Assembly (NCBI RefSeq): GCF_947492405.1
Contig: NZ_CANLMP010000002.1
Span: forward strand, 124,001 to 188,000
DNA: 64,000 bases
Direction: 5' to 3'
Origin: an uncultured Aquimarina sp.
Lineage (GTDB): Bacteria > Bacteroidota > Bacteroidia > Flavobacteriales > Flavobacteriaceae
The notes under the pieces were generated by a model, which saw only the letters and a list, made by a program, of their open reading frames with translations, had not been told where the DNA came from and ran no database searches. The position numbers and the translations under genes were made by a program. Of the stretch, positions 36,912 to 47,159 are shown piece after piece (within the stretch, counting starts at the first letter, position 1; each line of letters starts with the position of its first letter).

Positions 36912-37361
36912 TTACGATAATTTAGCTTTTACAATGGTAGAAATCGTTTTTCCATCAGCTTTACCGGCTAGTTGTCCAGATGCCATTCCCATTACCTTAC
37001 CCATATCTTTCATTCCTGCAGCACCTGTTTTAGCAATTATATCAACAACTACTGCTTCTATTTCTGCTTCACTCATTTGCTCCGGTAAAAATTGCTCAAT
37101 TACTTTTGCCTGGTCCAATTCTGGTTGCGCCAAATCATCTCTTCCCTGCTCTGTAAAAATAGCTGCACTATCCTTACGTTGTTTCACCTGCTTTTGTAAT
37201 AGTTTCAATTCCTGATCCTCTGTCAATTCTTCTTTAGCTCCACTCTCAGTCTGAGCTAATAAAATTGCAGATTTAATAGCACGCAATGATGTCAAAGCAT
37301 TAGTATCTTTAGCTTTCATTGCTTCTTTCATAGCAGTCATTACTTTTGCCTGTAAACTCAT
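36912..37361 (-). CDS. yqeY: GatB/YqeY domain-containing protein
   Basis: The 149-residue cytoplasmic protein is a complete YqeY-family member, the helical module homologous to the tail of GatB in tRNA-dependent amidotransferases. Recognisable segments are MKEAMKAKDTNALTSLRAIK at the N-terminus, a central VIEQFLPEQMSEAEIEAVV, and GAAGMKDMGKVMGMASGQLA before the C-terminus. The domain is thought to bind tRNA; its free-standing role is not known. It is the last gene of the leftward block after ftsZ, separated from it by a strong terminator. Confidence 0.9.
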   Translation of the reverse strand: MSLQAKVMTAMKEAMKAKDTNALTSLRAIKSAILLAQTESGAKEELTEDQELKLLQKQVKQRKDSAAIFTEQGRDDLAQPELDQAKVIEQFLPEQMSEAEIEAVVVDIIAKTGAAGMKDMGKVMGMASGQLAGKADGKTISTIVKAKLS

Positions 37362-37390
37362 AGATAATCGGTTTTAATCTTTTGGATTGC

Positions 37391-37435
37391 GAAGATAAAA
37401 AATAAACCGATAATCCATTTTAGATTATCGGTTTA
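37391..37435 (-). terminator. Rho-independent terminator of the dcw operon
   Basis: TAAACCGATAATC (37403-37415) and GATTATCGGTTTA (37423-37435) form a perfect 13-bp stem with a 7-nt loop. On the minus strand it is followed by TTTTTTATC. It ends leftward transcription after ftsZ. Confidence 0.8.
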
Positions 37436-37461
37436 GTTTACACAATACTGTTAAATTTTGG

Positions 37462-37504
37462 ATTCCAGTCTTTCATTTATTCTGAGTTGTCGAAGGGCTG
37501 GAAT
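37462..37504. repeat. REP-like intergenic element downstream of ftsZ
   Basis: ATTCCAG (37462-37468) and CTGGAAT (37498-37504) enclose TTCTGAGTTGTCGAAGGG, a motif I recognise as a dispersed intergenic repeat in flavobacterial genomes (TTCTGAG-TTGTCGAAG). Only one copy is in this window. Confidence 0.5.
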
Positions 37505-37513
37505 GATAAATGA

Positions 37514-39511
37514 TTAATCTACATTATCATGTAGAAAAGAATTATTTTTTCTTAATTGAATATCATCATTACTATCAGTCCCTAAAGAAGTTCTTGATAA
37601 TTCTGACGATCCTGGTTTAGAGTCTACATCTAGTCCTGCACGCTTATATGCAGGTTCTTTCTCGATATCATCAATATTAGATGCATTATTTCTAAACTTA
37701 TAATTAAACTCCTTCATTTTAGCTCTACGCTCTGCAGCTCTGGCTTTTAAAGTTTCAGAAATTGGTTGATCTATTGGATCAGCATTTTCTGAAGGTTCTG
37801 ATTCTTCGGCTGGAGCAATGGTTTTCTTCTCGAAAACTACTTCTTTATCCTCTTCTATTACCTGAGTTTCAGGTTTAGCCTCAGTTAATCTCTTTTCTTC
37901 TTCCATGTATTCCTCAAGACTATACTTACGAACACCACCTATTTCAGCCTCAGTTACCGGAACAACTTCTATTGGTTCATTAACCTCTACTTCTAAAATA
38001 TCATCAGTAAGATCAAAAACAATTGGTTTTTCATCTTCTTCTTTTTTAGCAATTGGAGGTATGCTTTCCTTAGTAGTAGGCGGGTTACTTTCTTCCTGGT
38101 TTCCGCTTACCGGCATATCAAATGCCAAGGTAAACTGATCTTCTTTTTCCTGTTCGTTTTCTGCAGCAGCTACTTCATTAGCATCGTTTACCTCAATTTG
38201 GTTTATAATATCCTGAGCATTAATGATTACAAAATCATTATCTGTTGAGAATGGGTTTACTACTTCCGCATCTACCACATCCAAATTTTTCAAAAACTCA
38301 GTGGTAGGCAATAATAAAGATTCTTTGATATCTTCTTCCTCTTCCTCAATCAATTCGTGCTTAATTATAGGCTCTTCTTTTACCTCTTCTTTCTGAGTTA
38401 CAGGTGCTATTATTGGAGTAGTTCTAGATGTCGACTTAGGAGTTAAATCCTGAGTTGTCGCTCTTTGTTCCTCTTCTAAAGTATGAATGATCCTTTTTGT
38501 CTCAGTATTTACAATTTCATCTTGTTGTTCTACATCAAAACCTGTTGCTATTACTGTTACAGAAATTGCATCTTCTAGTGATTCATCTTCTCCAACACCC
38601 ATAATGATATTGGCACCATGACCTGCTTCTTGCTGAATGTGATCATTAATTTCTCCTATCTCATCAATAGTAATTTCTTCTTTTCCAGAAACTATTAATA
38701 ATAATACATTTTTAGCACCGGTAATTTTATTATCATTAAGTAATGGTGAGTCTAATGCTTTTACAATAGCATCGTGAGCACGTTTTGCACCAGAGGCATT
38801 AGCTGACCCCATGATTGCCGTACCACTATTACTAAGTACAGTTTTAGCATCACGTAAATCAATATTCTGTGTATAGTGATGTGTTATCACTTCAGCGATT
38901 CCTCTGGATGCTGTAGCTAATACTTCATCTGCCTTAGAGAAACCAGCTTTAAAACCTAAATTACCATATACTTCGCGTAATTTATTATTATTAATAACTA
39001 CTAAAGAATCTACATGTGCACGTAGTTTTTCTACACCTAACTGTGCTTGTTCGTTACGCATTTTTCCTTCGAACTGAAATGGAATTGTAACGATACCGAC
39101 TGTAAGAATATCTAATTCTCTTGCCATTTTAGCAATGATCGGTGCTGCTCCAGTACCAGTTCCTCCCCCCATACCAGCGGTGATAAATATCATTTTGGTA
39201 TTGGTATCCAGCATTCTTTTGATTTCTTCGTAGCTTTCTACTGCAGACTGTTCTCCTACTTCAGGATTTGCTCCTGCACCTAATCCTTCTGTAAGAGACA
39301 CTCCCAACTGTATCTTATTCGGAATAGGACTATTTTCTAATGCTTGTGCATCAGTATTACAAATAACGAAATCAACACCTTTGATTCCCTGCTGGAACAT
39401 GTGATTAATGGCATTACTACCACCTCCTCCAACTCCAATAACTTTAATTACATTTGATTGATTCTTGGGTAAATCAAAAGAAATGTTCTCGAACTCCTCA
39501 TTGTTACTCAT
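37514..39511 (-). CDS. ftsZ: cell division protein FtsZ with long acidic C-terminal extension
   Basis: FtsZ is the tubulin-like GTPase that forms the division ring. The GTPase core (about 15-330) has GVGGGGSNAINHM at the N-terminus and the tubulin signature GGGTGTGAAP. Beyond it lies about 330 residues of acidic, Glu/Pro-rich linker, making the protein 665 residues against about 380 in E. coli. The last residues, NNSFLHDNVD, form the conserved-looking tail that in flavobacteria takes the place of the usual FtsA-binding peptide. It is the last gene of the dcw operon, 79 nt after ftsA. Confidence 0.97.
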   Translation of the reverse strand: MSNNEEFENISFDLPKNQSNVIKVIGVGGGGSNAINHMFQQGIKGVDFVICNTDAQALENSPIPNKIQLGVSLTEGLGAGANPEVGEQSAVESYEEIKRMLDTNTKMIFITAGMGGGTGTGAAPIIAKMARELDILTVGIVTIPFQFEGKMRNEQAQLGVEKLRAHVDSLVVINNNKLREVYGNLGFKAGFSKADEVLATASRGIAEVITHHYTQNIDLRDAKTVLSNSGTAIMGSANASGAKRAHDAIVKALDSPLLNDNKITGAKNVLLLIVSGKEEITIDEIGEINDHIQQEAGHGANIIMGVGEDESLEDAISVTVIATGFDVEQQDEIVNTETKRIIHTLEEEQRATTQDLTPKSTSRTTPIIAPVTQKEEVKEEPIIKHELIEEEEEDIKESLLLPTTEFLKNLDVVDAEVVNPFSTDNDFVIINAQDIINQIEVNDANEVAAAENEQEKEDQFTLAFDMPVSGNQEESNPPTTKESIPPIAKKEEDEKPIVFDLTDDILEVEVNEPIEVVPVTEAEIGGVRKYSLEEYMEEEKRLTEAKPETQVIEEDKEVVFEKKTIAPAEESEPSENADPIDQPISETLKARAAERRAKMKEFNYKFRNNASNIDDIEKEPAYKRAGLDVDSKPGSSELSRTSLGTDSNDDIQLRKNNSFLHDNVD

Positions 39512-39590
39512 AATTGCTAATTTTCTTGTTCTCTTACTTTTATTTCTTACTATCTTTTTATGTTCAAAACTGAACTATATAACTTTCCAA

Positions 39591-40940
39591 CTATTCTGCA
39601 TTATCCAAAAACTCCTTGAACTTCTCTGTCCATTTCTCTAGAATATTTTTTCTAGGTCTGTTATCAATTACAGGTTTTTCCTCTTCGATACCTTCTCCTG
39701 CGATCGATGCGGTTTCTTCTTTTATCTCCTCTTCTACAATAGCTTCTTTTATAGCCGCTTTTTTCTGTTTACTGATATGTACTAGGCTATCCATGACTAA
39801 TCCTACTGCAGTTGCGTACATAGGACTTGTAGTTTCTGGATCGCTATTACCTGCCAGATGCTCATTAGGATATCCGATACGGGTATCCATACCTGTAATA
39901 TATTCTACTAATTGCTTTAGGTGTTTTAGTTGAGATCCTCCACCTGTCAAAACGATACCTGCAATTAATTTTTTCTTAGGCGACTCATGCCCATAGTTTT
40001 TGATTTCTAAAAAAACTTGTTCTATAATTTCCACAACACGTGCGTGTATAATTTTAGATAAGTTTTTTAGTGTAATCTCTTTTGGTTCTCTTCCTCTTAA
40101 TCCTGGAATTGAAACAATCTCATTGTCTTTATTTTCTCCAGGCCATGCTGATCCAAATTTGATCTTAAGCAATTCTGCTTGTTTTTCTATAATAGAGCAA
40201 CCTTCTTTAATATCTTCAGTAATCACATTTCCACCAAAAGGAATAACCGCAGTATGACGAATAATTCCATCTTTAAAAATGGCTAAATCTGTTGTACCAC
40301 CTCCTATATCAATTAATGCTACACCTGCTTCTTTTTCTTCCTGACTTAGGACAGCATTAGCAGACGCTAAGGGTTCCAAGGTTACATCTGACAATTCTAA
40401 TCCAGAACTTTTTACGCATCTCCCGATATTACGAATAGAAGTTACCTGACCAACCACTACGTGAAAATTAGCCTCTAATCGCCCTCCGTACATCCCTACA
40501 GGTTCTTTTATTTCTGCTTGACCATCTACTTTGTATTCTTGTGGCAACACATGTAAAATTTCTTCACCTGGTAACATTACTAATTTGTGCACCTGATTAC
40601 ATAGTGTATCAATATCTTCTTCGTCAATAACTGCATCTGCATTAGGGCGTGTGATATAATCGCTATGCTGTAAACTTCTTATATGTTGACCAGCAATACC
40701 TACCGTTACTTCACTTATTTTAACTCCAGAAACGCTTTCTGCTTCTTGAACAGCTTGCTGAATTGATTGTATCGTCTGGGTAATATTATTTACCACACCA
40801 CGGTGTACACCAAGGCTTTTGGATTTACCAACACCCAATACTTCCATCTTTCCATACTCATTATATCTCCCCACCATAGCAACAATCTTTGTTGTTCCTA
40901 TGTCTAATCCTACCGCTATTTCATTCTCTTCTCTTCCCAT
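39591..40940 (-). CDS. ftsA: cell division protein FtsA
   Basis: FtsA is the actin-like ATPase that tethers FtsZ to the membrane. The 449-residue protein has phosphate-binding GLDIGTTKIVAMVG at the start, the SHS2-type insert (about 85-165), ALIDIGGGTTDLAIF and the adenosine-motif VLTGGGSQLK. The C-terminal end (KNILEKWTEKFKEFLDN) is an amphipathic helix suitable for membrane binding. A linker rich in Glu and Lys (about 395-430) precedes it. The gene is 7 nt after ftsQ and precedes ftsZ. Confidence 0.96.
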   Translation of the reverse strand: MGREENEIAVGLDIGTTKIVAMVGRYNEYGKMEVLGVGKSKSLGVHRGVVNNITQTIQSIQQAVQEAESVSGVKISEVTVGIAGQHIRSLQHSDYITRPNADAVIDEEDIDTLCNQVHKLVMLPGEEILHVLPQEYKVDGQAEIKEPVGMYGGRLEANFHVVVGQVTSIRNIGRCVKSSGLELSDVTLEPLASANAVLSQEEKEAGVALIDIGGGTTDLAIFKDGIIRHTAVIPFGGNVITEDIKEGCSIIEKQAELLKIKFGSAWPGENKDNEIVSIPGLRGREPKEITLKNLSKIIHARVVEIIEQVFLEIKNYGHESPKKKLIAGIVLTGGGSQLKHLKQLVEYITGMDTRIGYPNEHLAGNSDPETTSPMYATAVGLVMDSLVHISKQKKAAIKEAIVEEEIKEETASIAGEGIEEEKPVIDNRPRKNILEKWTEKFKEFLDNAE

Positions 40941-40947
40941 ATTGGTA

Positions 40948-41664
40948 TTATTTTATTGTACACACAACTTGGTTTCTAAACTGTAAACTGACTTTTTTAT
41001 ATTTATCCAGGCTCTGGTCTTTTAAAGCTTTTTGATAAAAAGCTTTAAAATTTTTCACCTTACTATCCAATTGTTCTACTTTACCAAAAACTACTTTAAA
41101 AGCATACACTCTTAATCCTAACTCATAATCTCCACTCTGGTTTCTATATACACTAACCACATGTTTTTTTAAAAACTCATCTTGTTGAATTTTTCTTAAC
41201 AATGGGAAAATTTCAGAAACTTCTCGTTCTGAAACATTACTAACCAGAGGAACATGAGCTGAATAATTATCCGACAACGGCATCGTATTACCCGTGATAT
41301 CTACATAAAAAGGAACAACCGCATTCACCCTAGCTATTGGAGTACGCTGCTTGATTCTTGCCTTAAGTTGTCCGTTTACAGTAAGATACACATCTGAATC
41401 TTCAATCATTTTGTGTGCATCCAGCCCCTTCTCTACAATATTCAAAACTAAAATTTCTTTACCTACGTCCGTCACTCCCACTTGATTTTGTATTAACAAT
41501 TTATTAACCGTTAATTCATTTACGTATGGATTCTGCTCTTCGACAAATTCTATTTCTACTTCTTTGATCTTTCTACTATCATTTCTACTGCCTGTAAAAG
41601 CAAAAAGAAATGCTATCAAAGCAACAAGACCTACAAATTTCGCATATATCAAAATCTTCTTCAT
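40948..41664 (-). CDS. ftsQ: cell division protein FtsQ/DivIB
   Basis: The 238-residue protein has one N-terminal membrane helix (about 8-24) and a periplasmic part with a POTRA-like segment (about 38-110) and a beta domain, the plan of FtsQ. It links early and late division proteins through FtsB/FtsL. Sequence conservation is low in this family, so the call rests on topology and on its place between murC and ftsA. Its start overlaps the murC stop by 4 nt (ATGA). Confidence 0.85.
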   Translation of the reverse strand: MKKILIYAKFVGLVALIAFLFAFTGSRNDSRKIKEVEIEFVEEQNPYVNELTVNKLLIQNQVGVTDVGKEILVLNIVEKGLDAHKMIEDSDVYLTVNGQLKARIKQRTPIARVNAVVPFYVDITGNTMPLSDNYSAHVPLVSNVSEREVSEIFPLLRKIQQDEFLKKHVVSVYRNQSGDYELGLRVYAFKVVFGKVEQLDSKVKNFKAFYQKALKDQSLDKYKKVSLQFRNQVVCTIK

Positions 41665-43010
41665 AACGCCAATAATGCTTGTTTTATATTCGTTACCTCT
41701 TCTCCTATATCACCTGCTCCAATGGTTGTAATAACCTGAGCATTACTTTTCAAAATTTCCTTTATTAAATTATTTTTATTAACTATTTTTTTATTTTCTA
41801 AGTTTATCATTTCCAGCAACCATTCTGAGGTCACACCTTCAATCGGTAACTCTCTTGCTGGGTATATATCCAACAATAACAATTCATCGAATTGACTAAG
41901 GCTTTCTGCAAACTCAATTGCAAAATCCTGCGTCCTGCTATACAAATGAGGTTGAAAAATTGCTAACACTTCTTTACCAGGATGCATCTCCCTTATAGCC
42001 TGATGTAATGCATTAATCTCTGTTGGATGATGGGCATAATCATCTACATAGACTAAATCATCGGATTTAATCTGATAACTAAAACGTCTCTGAACTCCTT
42101 TAAAAGAAAATAAAGCCTTTGCTAAGGCAGCGGTCGGGGAGCCGTATAGCAATGCCATAGCAAAGGCTGTTGTAGCATTTAACAAGTTGTGTTTACCTGG
42201 CAGGTTTAAATGCAAATCCTTGATGAGTTGAGTTGGTGTTTTTAAATCAAAAATATATGTACCATTATCAATCCGTACATTTTGAGCACAATAATCAGAA
42301 TCATCTTCTATTCCGTATGTATTACCAGAAATAGGTAATCCATTACAAACCAAAAGATGATCTTTTGCTCTAGATGAAAATTCTTTAAATGATTCTTCTA
42401 GTGCATTGGCTTTTTTATAAATATCTAGATGATCTGCATCCATAGATGTAACCGCAGTAATGTCTGGATAGAGTTGTAAAAACGATCTATCAAATTCATC
42501 TGCTTCTACAACTACTACTTCATTTCCTTCTAGTATAAGGTTTGAATTATAGTTTTCACTTATACCGCCTAAAAAAGCTGTTACTTTTGCTCCACTTTCT
42601 TTTAACAGATGAGCCAAAATTGCTGTCGTAGTTGTTTTTCCATGAGTACCTGCCACCGCCAAGGTGTAGGTGTTTTTGGTAATAATCCCTAAAACCTCGG
42701 CTCTTTTCTTAATCGAAAACCCATTGTTTTTCACATAGTTCAATTCTGTATGATTCGCTGGAATTGCTGGAGTGTATATAATTAGTGTTTCATCAGGATT
42801 TAAAAATAATTCAGGTATTGCGGTAATGTCATCCCTAAAATGAATCTCAATCCTCAATTCTTCTAAACCCGAAGTAATCTGAGTTGGTGTTTTATCATAT
42901 CCAGCTACATTTTTACCCAAAAACTTAAAATATCGTGCAAGAGCACTCATTCCGATACCACCGATACCGATAAAATATATATTATTTATGTCTTTTAAGC
43001 CCTTATTCAT
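41661..43010 (-). CDS. murC: UDP-N-acetylmuramate--L-alanine ligase
   Basis: MurC adds L-alanine to UDP-MurNAc in the cytoplasm, the first peptide step of peptidoglycan synthesis. The 449-residue protein has the N-terminal nucleotide-sugar motif FIGIGGIGMSALA, the ATP-binding AGTHGKTTTTA and a central VVEADEFDRSF as in the family. It is full length. It overlaps ftsQ by 4 nt and follows murG by 3 nt. Confidence 0.97.
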   Translation of the reverse strand: MNKGLKDINNIYFIGIGGIGMSALARYFKFLGKNVAGYDKTPTQITSGLEELRIEIHFRDDITAIPELFLNPDETLIIYTPAIPANHTELNYVKNNGFSIKKRAEVLGIITKNTYTLAVAGTHGKTTTTAILAHLLKESGAKVTAFLGGISENYNSNLILEGNEVVVVEADEFDRSFLQLYPDITAVTSMDADHLDIYKKANALEESFKEFSSRAKDHLLVCNGLPISGNTYGIEDDSDYCAQNVRIDNGTYIFDLKTPTQLIKDLHLNLPGKHNLLNATTAFAMALLYGSPTAALAKALFSFKGVQRRFSYQIKSDDLVYVDDYAHHPTEINALHQAIREMHPGKEVLAIFQPHLYSRTQDFAIEFAESLSQFDELLLLDIYPARELPIEGVTSEWLLEMINLENKKIVNKNNLIKEILKSNAQVITTIGAGDIGEEVTNIKQALLAL

Positions 43011-43013
43011 TCC

Positions 43014-44126
43014 TCAATTTTCTACCTTTTCTTTACTTATTATCTGTTCGATTTCATTTACAATATCTTTGGTTGCATTGGGCAATGCCATTTTTTTTAT
43101 TGCGTGGGTCAATTTTATTTGCATAGCTTCAGATTCTAATAATTGAGTGATCGTTTTCTGAAACTTTTCATCCAGCTCACTTTCTTTTAACATCTTAGCT
43201 CCTTTTTGACTTACGATCGCATTCGCATTCTTAGTTTGATGATCTTCTGCTACATTAGGTGATGGAATAAACAATGTTGGCTTTGCCACAATACATAACT
43301 CTGAAACAGAACTAGCTCCAGCTCTTGAAACAATCGCATCAGCAGCAGCATATGCTATATCCATAGTATCCAGAAACTGATGCACTTGCACATCTTTATT
43401 AGCATCATACTTTTTATACTCATTGTAATATAACTTACCACATTGCCAGAGTATTTGAACTTCTTTCTTTGCAAAAAATTCAAGTTCTTTTTCTATTAGC
43501 TGATTAATTCTTCTAGCTCCAAGACTTCCGCCTATAATAAGAACTGTTTTCTTTTCTGGATCAAGATTGTACTTAGAAATTGCGCCCTTTCTCTTACTGT
43601 TTATCTCCAGTAAATCCTGACGAACTGGATTTCCTGTCTTTATAATTTTATCTTTTGGAAAAAAGCGTTCCATATCATCATAGGCTACACATATTTTATC
43701 CGCATCTTTTGCCAGCCATTTATTGGTAATACCTGGAAACGAATTTTGTTCCTGAAGTACTGTTGGGATCTTTGCTGAATTTGCCATTTTCAATAATGGC
43801 CCACTGGCAAAACCTCCTGTACCGATTACTATATCTGGATTAAAATTTTTAATAATTTTTTTGGACTTCCAAAGACTACTCAATAATTTAAAAGGAAACA
43901 ACAAATTGCTCAACGACAACTTACGCTGAATTCCGCTAATCCATAAACCTTCTATCTCATACCCTGCTTGCGGAACTTTTTGCATTTCCATGCGATCTTT
44001 GGCACCTACAAACAATATAGAAGCTTCAGGATATCTATTCTTTAATTCATTGGCAATAGAAATTGCAGGATAAATATGTCCTCCTGTACCTCCACCCGAT
44101 AGTATGATTCTTGGTTGTTGCTTCAT
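43014..44126 (-). CDS. murG: UDP-GlcNAc--undecaprenyl-PP-MurNAc-pentapeptide transferase
   Basis: MurG converts lipid I to lipid II on the cytoplasmic face of the inner membrane. The 370-residue GT28 enzyme has the N-terminal glycine loop [21 protein letters not shown], a second glycine loop [10 protein letters not shown] and the donor-binding segment [11 protein letters not shown]. Its ATG overlaps the ftsW stop by 4 nt, implying coupled translation with the flippase/polymerase partner. Confidence 0.97.
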   Translation of the reverse strand: MKQQPRIILSGGGTGGHIYPAISIANELKNRYPEASILFVGAKDRMEMQKVPQAGYEIEGLWISGIQRKLSLSNLLFPFKLLSSLWKSKKIIKNFNPDIVIGTGGFASGPLLKMANSAKIPTVLQEQNSFPGITNKWLAKDADKICVAYDDMERFFPKDKIIKTGNPVRQDLLEINSKRKGAISKYNLDPEKKTVLIIGGSLGARRINQLIEKELEFFAKKEVQILWQCGKLYYNEYKKYDANKDVQVHQFLDTMDIAYAAADAIVSRAGASSVSELCIVAKPTLFIPSPNVAEDHQTKNANAIVSQKGAKMLKESELDEKFQKTITQLLESEAMQIKLTHAIKKMALPNATKDIVNEIEQIISKEKVEN

Positions 44127-45355
44127 ATTGCTTCACTCAAAACCTCTAATGGATTTTCTTCTTTTATATTTAAATCATCCTTCTTTTCACTACTAAAGCC
44201 AGACTGATCTGATGCTAACATCTCCTCTCTACTACTACTTATACTTAATACCATTCCTATTGCCATACATGTCATCCAAATCGATGTCCCTCCACTACTA
44301 ACTAGAGGAAGTGTCTGACCAGTCACTGGAAATAATTCTACAGCAACTGCCATATTAATCAATGCCTGAAAAACAATAGGTAATCCTACCCCGATTACTA
44401 GTAATTTACCAAATACATCAGAGCTTTTATGAGCAACGATGACCAATCTAAATAAAAGCATTAAATAGAGAAACATTAGAAAAACACCTCCAACTAATCC
44501 CCATTCTTCAATAATTATGGCATAAATAAAATCAGATGAAGATTGTGGCAAAAAGTTTCTTTGCACACTTTTACCTGGGCCTTTTCCCATTACACCACCT
44601 CTCGCTATCGCAATTTTGGCACGTTCTATCTGATAATCTTCTGGAGTATCTTTATCATTAAAAAAGTTTTCCGCTCTACTCACCCAAGTATCAACTCTAT
44701 TCGGAAAAGCATCGGGAAAGGCCTTAGCTGTTAAAATAAAAAATGTCAGCGCTAATAAACCTGTTCCAAGCACTACAAAAATATGTCTTAAGGGATATCC
44801 TCCCAGGAACACCAACATAATTACCATAGAGAAAAGAATCGCTGCAGTAGAAAAGTTAGCTGGCAATATCAACATAAGAATTATAAAAACAGGCAACCAA
44901 AGCGGGATCAAAGACTCTTTAAAAGTTATTTTCTTATCTTTAATTTTCGACAAATATCTAGCTACATATGCCATTAGCACCACAGCTGCTAAGGTAGATG
45001 TCTGAAAGGTAACCCCCACAAAAGGAAGACGAATCCACCTACTAGCATTTGCTCCGCCTATTGTATTATTCTGAGCCATAGTAAACAACAACAAGATAAC
45101 TACGACGGGTAACATGATAATAGAAAGTCCCTTAAAATAGTGATACGGGATCTTATGAACCCAGTACATAATACCAAACCCCAAAAGCAAATGTGCAAAA
45201 TGCTTTACTAAAAACACAAAAGTATTTCCATCTCCATATAAATATGCTAAATTACTACTAGCACTATATACTGGCAGAAATGAAAACAAAGCCAATAGCG
45301 CGACGATTGCCCATATTACCTTATCTCCTTTTATATTTTTTAAAACCTTTGTCAC
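44123..45355 (-). CDS. ftsW: septal peptidoglycan polymerase FtsW (SEDS family)
   Basis: The 410-residue polytopic membrane protein has about ten helices and SEDS signatures near the end ([19 protein letters not shown]) and the loop [20 protein letters not shown]. It polymerises lipid II at the septum together with the class B PBP encoded by ftsI. The start is GTG at 45355. The C-terminal 35 residues form a charged cytoplasmic tail. It lies 60 nt after murD. Confidence 0.96.
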   Translation of the reverse strand: MTKVLKNIKGDKVIWAIVALLALFSFLPVYSASSNLAYLYGDGNTFVFLVKHFAHLLLGFGIMYWVHKIPYHYFKGLSIIMLPVVVILLLFTMAQNNTIGGANASRWIRLPFVGVTFQTSTLAAVVLMAYVARYLSKIKDKKITFKESLIPLWLPVFIILMLILPANFSTAAILFSMVIMLVFLGGYPLRHIFVVLGTGLLALTFFILTAKAFPDAFPNRVDTWVSRAENFFNDKDTPEDYQIERAKIAIARGGVMGKGPGKSVQRNFLPQSSSDFIYAIIIEEWGLVGGVFLMFLYLMLLFRLVIVAHKSSDVFGKLLVIGVGLPIVFQALINMAVAVELFPVTGQTLPLVSSGGTSIWMTCMAIGMVLSISSSREEMLASDQSGFSSEKKDDLNIKEENPLEVLSEAI

Positions 45356-45415
45356 TTTTATATTATTACTTATTTTTTATTTGAATTATTTATTCAACGC
45401 TACCTTACTAATCAA

Positions 45416-46771
45416 TTATAATTCTCTTACCGCTTCTTTAAATTGCCTTCCTCTTTCTTCATAGTTTTTAAAAAGATCAAAACTTGCACAAGCCGGTGAC
45501 AACAACACATTCTCATTACGCTCTGCAATTTTATAGGCCATATTAACAGCTTCTTTCATAGATTGCGTCTCTACTATATTATCTACACAATTACCAAAAG
45601 CATTAATTATCTTGGTATTATCTACTCCTAAACAAATAATTGCTTTTACTTTTTCGTTAACCAACGGATACAACTCTGTATAATCATTTCCTTTATCAAC
45701 ACCACCAACGATCCACACTGTTGCTGATTTCATAGCATCTAGTGCATAAAAAGTAGCATTAACATTTGTTGCCTTAGAATCATTCACATACTGCACATTG
45801 TTTATTTTGAGTACATTCTCGAGACGGTGCTCAACTCCGTGAAAATTTTCAAGACATTCACGTATTGTAGTCTTTCTAATTTTCAATAATTGTGATACCG
45901 TGGCTGCCGCCATTGCATTCTTAACGTTGTGATTTCCTTTTAATGCTAAATTTTTTGTTGGCATGATAAATTCGTTGTTGTCTATTGTTATTTTTATATT
46001 TTCTCCTTCCAAATACGCTCCATTTCTCACCTTTTTCTTTAATGAAAATGGTAATAATTTTGAACGAATAGGATGCTCTTCTATATATTTTGTAATTACT
46101 TCATCATCCCCATCATAGATGAAATAGTCACTTTCTGTTTGATTCATTGTAATCCTAAATTTTGAAGCGATATAATTTTCAAACTTATATTCATATCGAT
46201 CCAAATGATCAGGTGTAATATTTGTCAGTACTGCAATATGCGGCGCAAATTTTTTAATACCATCAAGTTGAAAACTACTCAACTCCAGCACATAATATGG
46301 AGTATCATTTTCTGCCACTTGCTTTGCAAAACTATCTCCGATATTCCCTGCCATACTCACATCCAACCCCCCATCTTTAAGCACGTGATGTGTAAGCATT
46401 GTGGTAGTTGTTTTACCGTTACTTCCGGTTATTCCAACAATTTTAGCAGATGTAAACTCTGAAGCAAATTCAATTTCTGACACCACAGGTATTCCTTTCT
46501 CCAGTAGTTTTTTAATCATCACTACTTTATCCGGAATTCCAGGGCTTTTCATTACTATATCAGCATTCAGAATTTTATCTTCAGTATGCTTTTGCTCTTC
46601 CCATTCGATTTCAAAATTTCTAAGAACTTCTTTATATGTATCTGTAATCATTCCTTTATCAGAAACAAATACGTCGAACCCTTCCTTCTTTCCCAAAATA
46701 GCAGTCCCCACTCCACTTTCTCCAGCTCCTAAAACGACAAGTCGTTTTTTAATTTTTGAATTACGATTCAC
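45416..46771 (-). CDS. murD: UDP-N-acetylmuramoylalanine--D-glutamate ligase
   Basis: MurD adds D-glutamate to UDP-MurNAc-L-Ala. The 451-residue protein has the N-terminal LVVLGAGESGVGTA, ATP-binding GITGSNGKTTTTML and the ligand-binding VNDSKATNVNAT. The first codons (GTG at 46771, MNRNSKIKK) lie in a short tandem repeat at the border of the four-helix-bundle gene and do not look like the usual MurD N-terminus, which starts close to RLVVLG. The GTG start overlaps the stop of that gene by 4 nt (GTGA), so expression now depends on it. Confidence 0.95.
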   Translation of the reverse strand: MNRNSKIKKRLVVLGAGESGVGTAILGKKEGFDVFVSDKGMITDTYKEVLRNFEIEWEEQKHTEDKILNADIVMKSPGIPDKVVMIKKLLEKGIPVVSEIEFASEFTSAKIVGITGSNGKTTTTMLTHHVLKDGGLDVSMAGNIGDSFAKQVAENDTPYYVLELSSFQLDGIKKFAPHIAVLTNITPDHLDRYEYKFENYIASKFRITMNQTESDYFIYDGDDEVITKYIEEHPIRSKLLPFSLKKKVRNGAYLEGENIKITIDNNEFIMPTKNLALKGNHNVKNAMAAATVSQLLKIRKTTIRECLENFHGVEHRLENVLKINNVQYVNDSKATNVNATFYALDAMKSATVWIVGGVDKGNDYTELYPLVNEKVKAIICLGVDNTKIINAFGNCVDNIVETQSMKEAVNMAYKIAERNENVLLSPACASFDLFKNYEERGRQFKEAVREL

Positions 46772-46784
46772 GATTTACGATTTC
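46761..46784. repeat. 7-bp tandem repeat at the four-helix gene/murD junction
   Basis: TACGATT, CACGATT and TACGATT occur head to tail at 46763-46783. A copy in opposite orientation (AAATCGT) lies at 47122-47128 on the other side of the four-helix-bundle gene, so ACGATTT and AAATCGT bracket the gene as short inverted repeats. Confidence 0.6.
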
Positions 46785-47121
46785 TCATTGTTTTTATTGA
46801 AGCAACAACTATTGATAATAATTCATTTGCTTCAGCCAACAACCTTTTTATTTCTTGATGTTCTTTTTGTGATATTTCAAAAAAGATCTCCAAAAAGTAC
46901 ATGCACTCATCTGCCTCTTCCTCAACAATTTTTAATTTATGTATGAAATCAGCATCAGATTTGGCTCTACAAGCCGCTCTATAATTAGCTCCAACAGAGC
47001 TTGAACATCTAATCAATTGTCTACAAAAAGCATCATATTCTCTTGTTACTGGAAACTTTCCACATAAGTGCCAACAATCAATTGCAAACCTCTTTGTTCT
47101 ATTTTTTAATACTTCTTTCAC
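46768..47121 (-). CDS. four-helix-bundle protein (23S rRNA intervening-sequence type) inserted in the dcw cluster
   Basis: The 117-residue helical protein has the family pattern RTKRFAIDCWHLCGKFPVTR, then LIRCSSSVGANYRAA, FIHKLKIVEEEADECMYFLE and a final helix ending SIKTMRN. This is the S23/four-helix-bundle family first found in intervening sequences of 23S rRNA; its function is not known. It is not a normal dcw gene. The start is GTG at 47121, the stop overlaps the GTG of murD, and short inverted repeats flank it. This looks like a small insertion that kept the operon running. Confidence 0.85.
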   Translation of the reverse strand: MKEVLKNRTKRFAIDCWHLCGKFPVTREYDAFCRQLIRCSSSVGANYRAACRAKSDADFIHKLKIVEEEADECMYFLEIFFEISQKEHQEIKRLLAEANELLSIVVASIKTMRNRKS

Positions 47122-47159
47122 AAATCGTTAATCTAAAATCTCTCTCATATCTTAAATTC

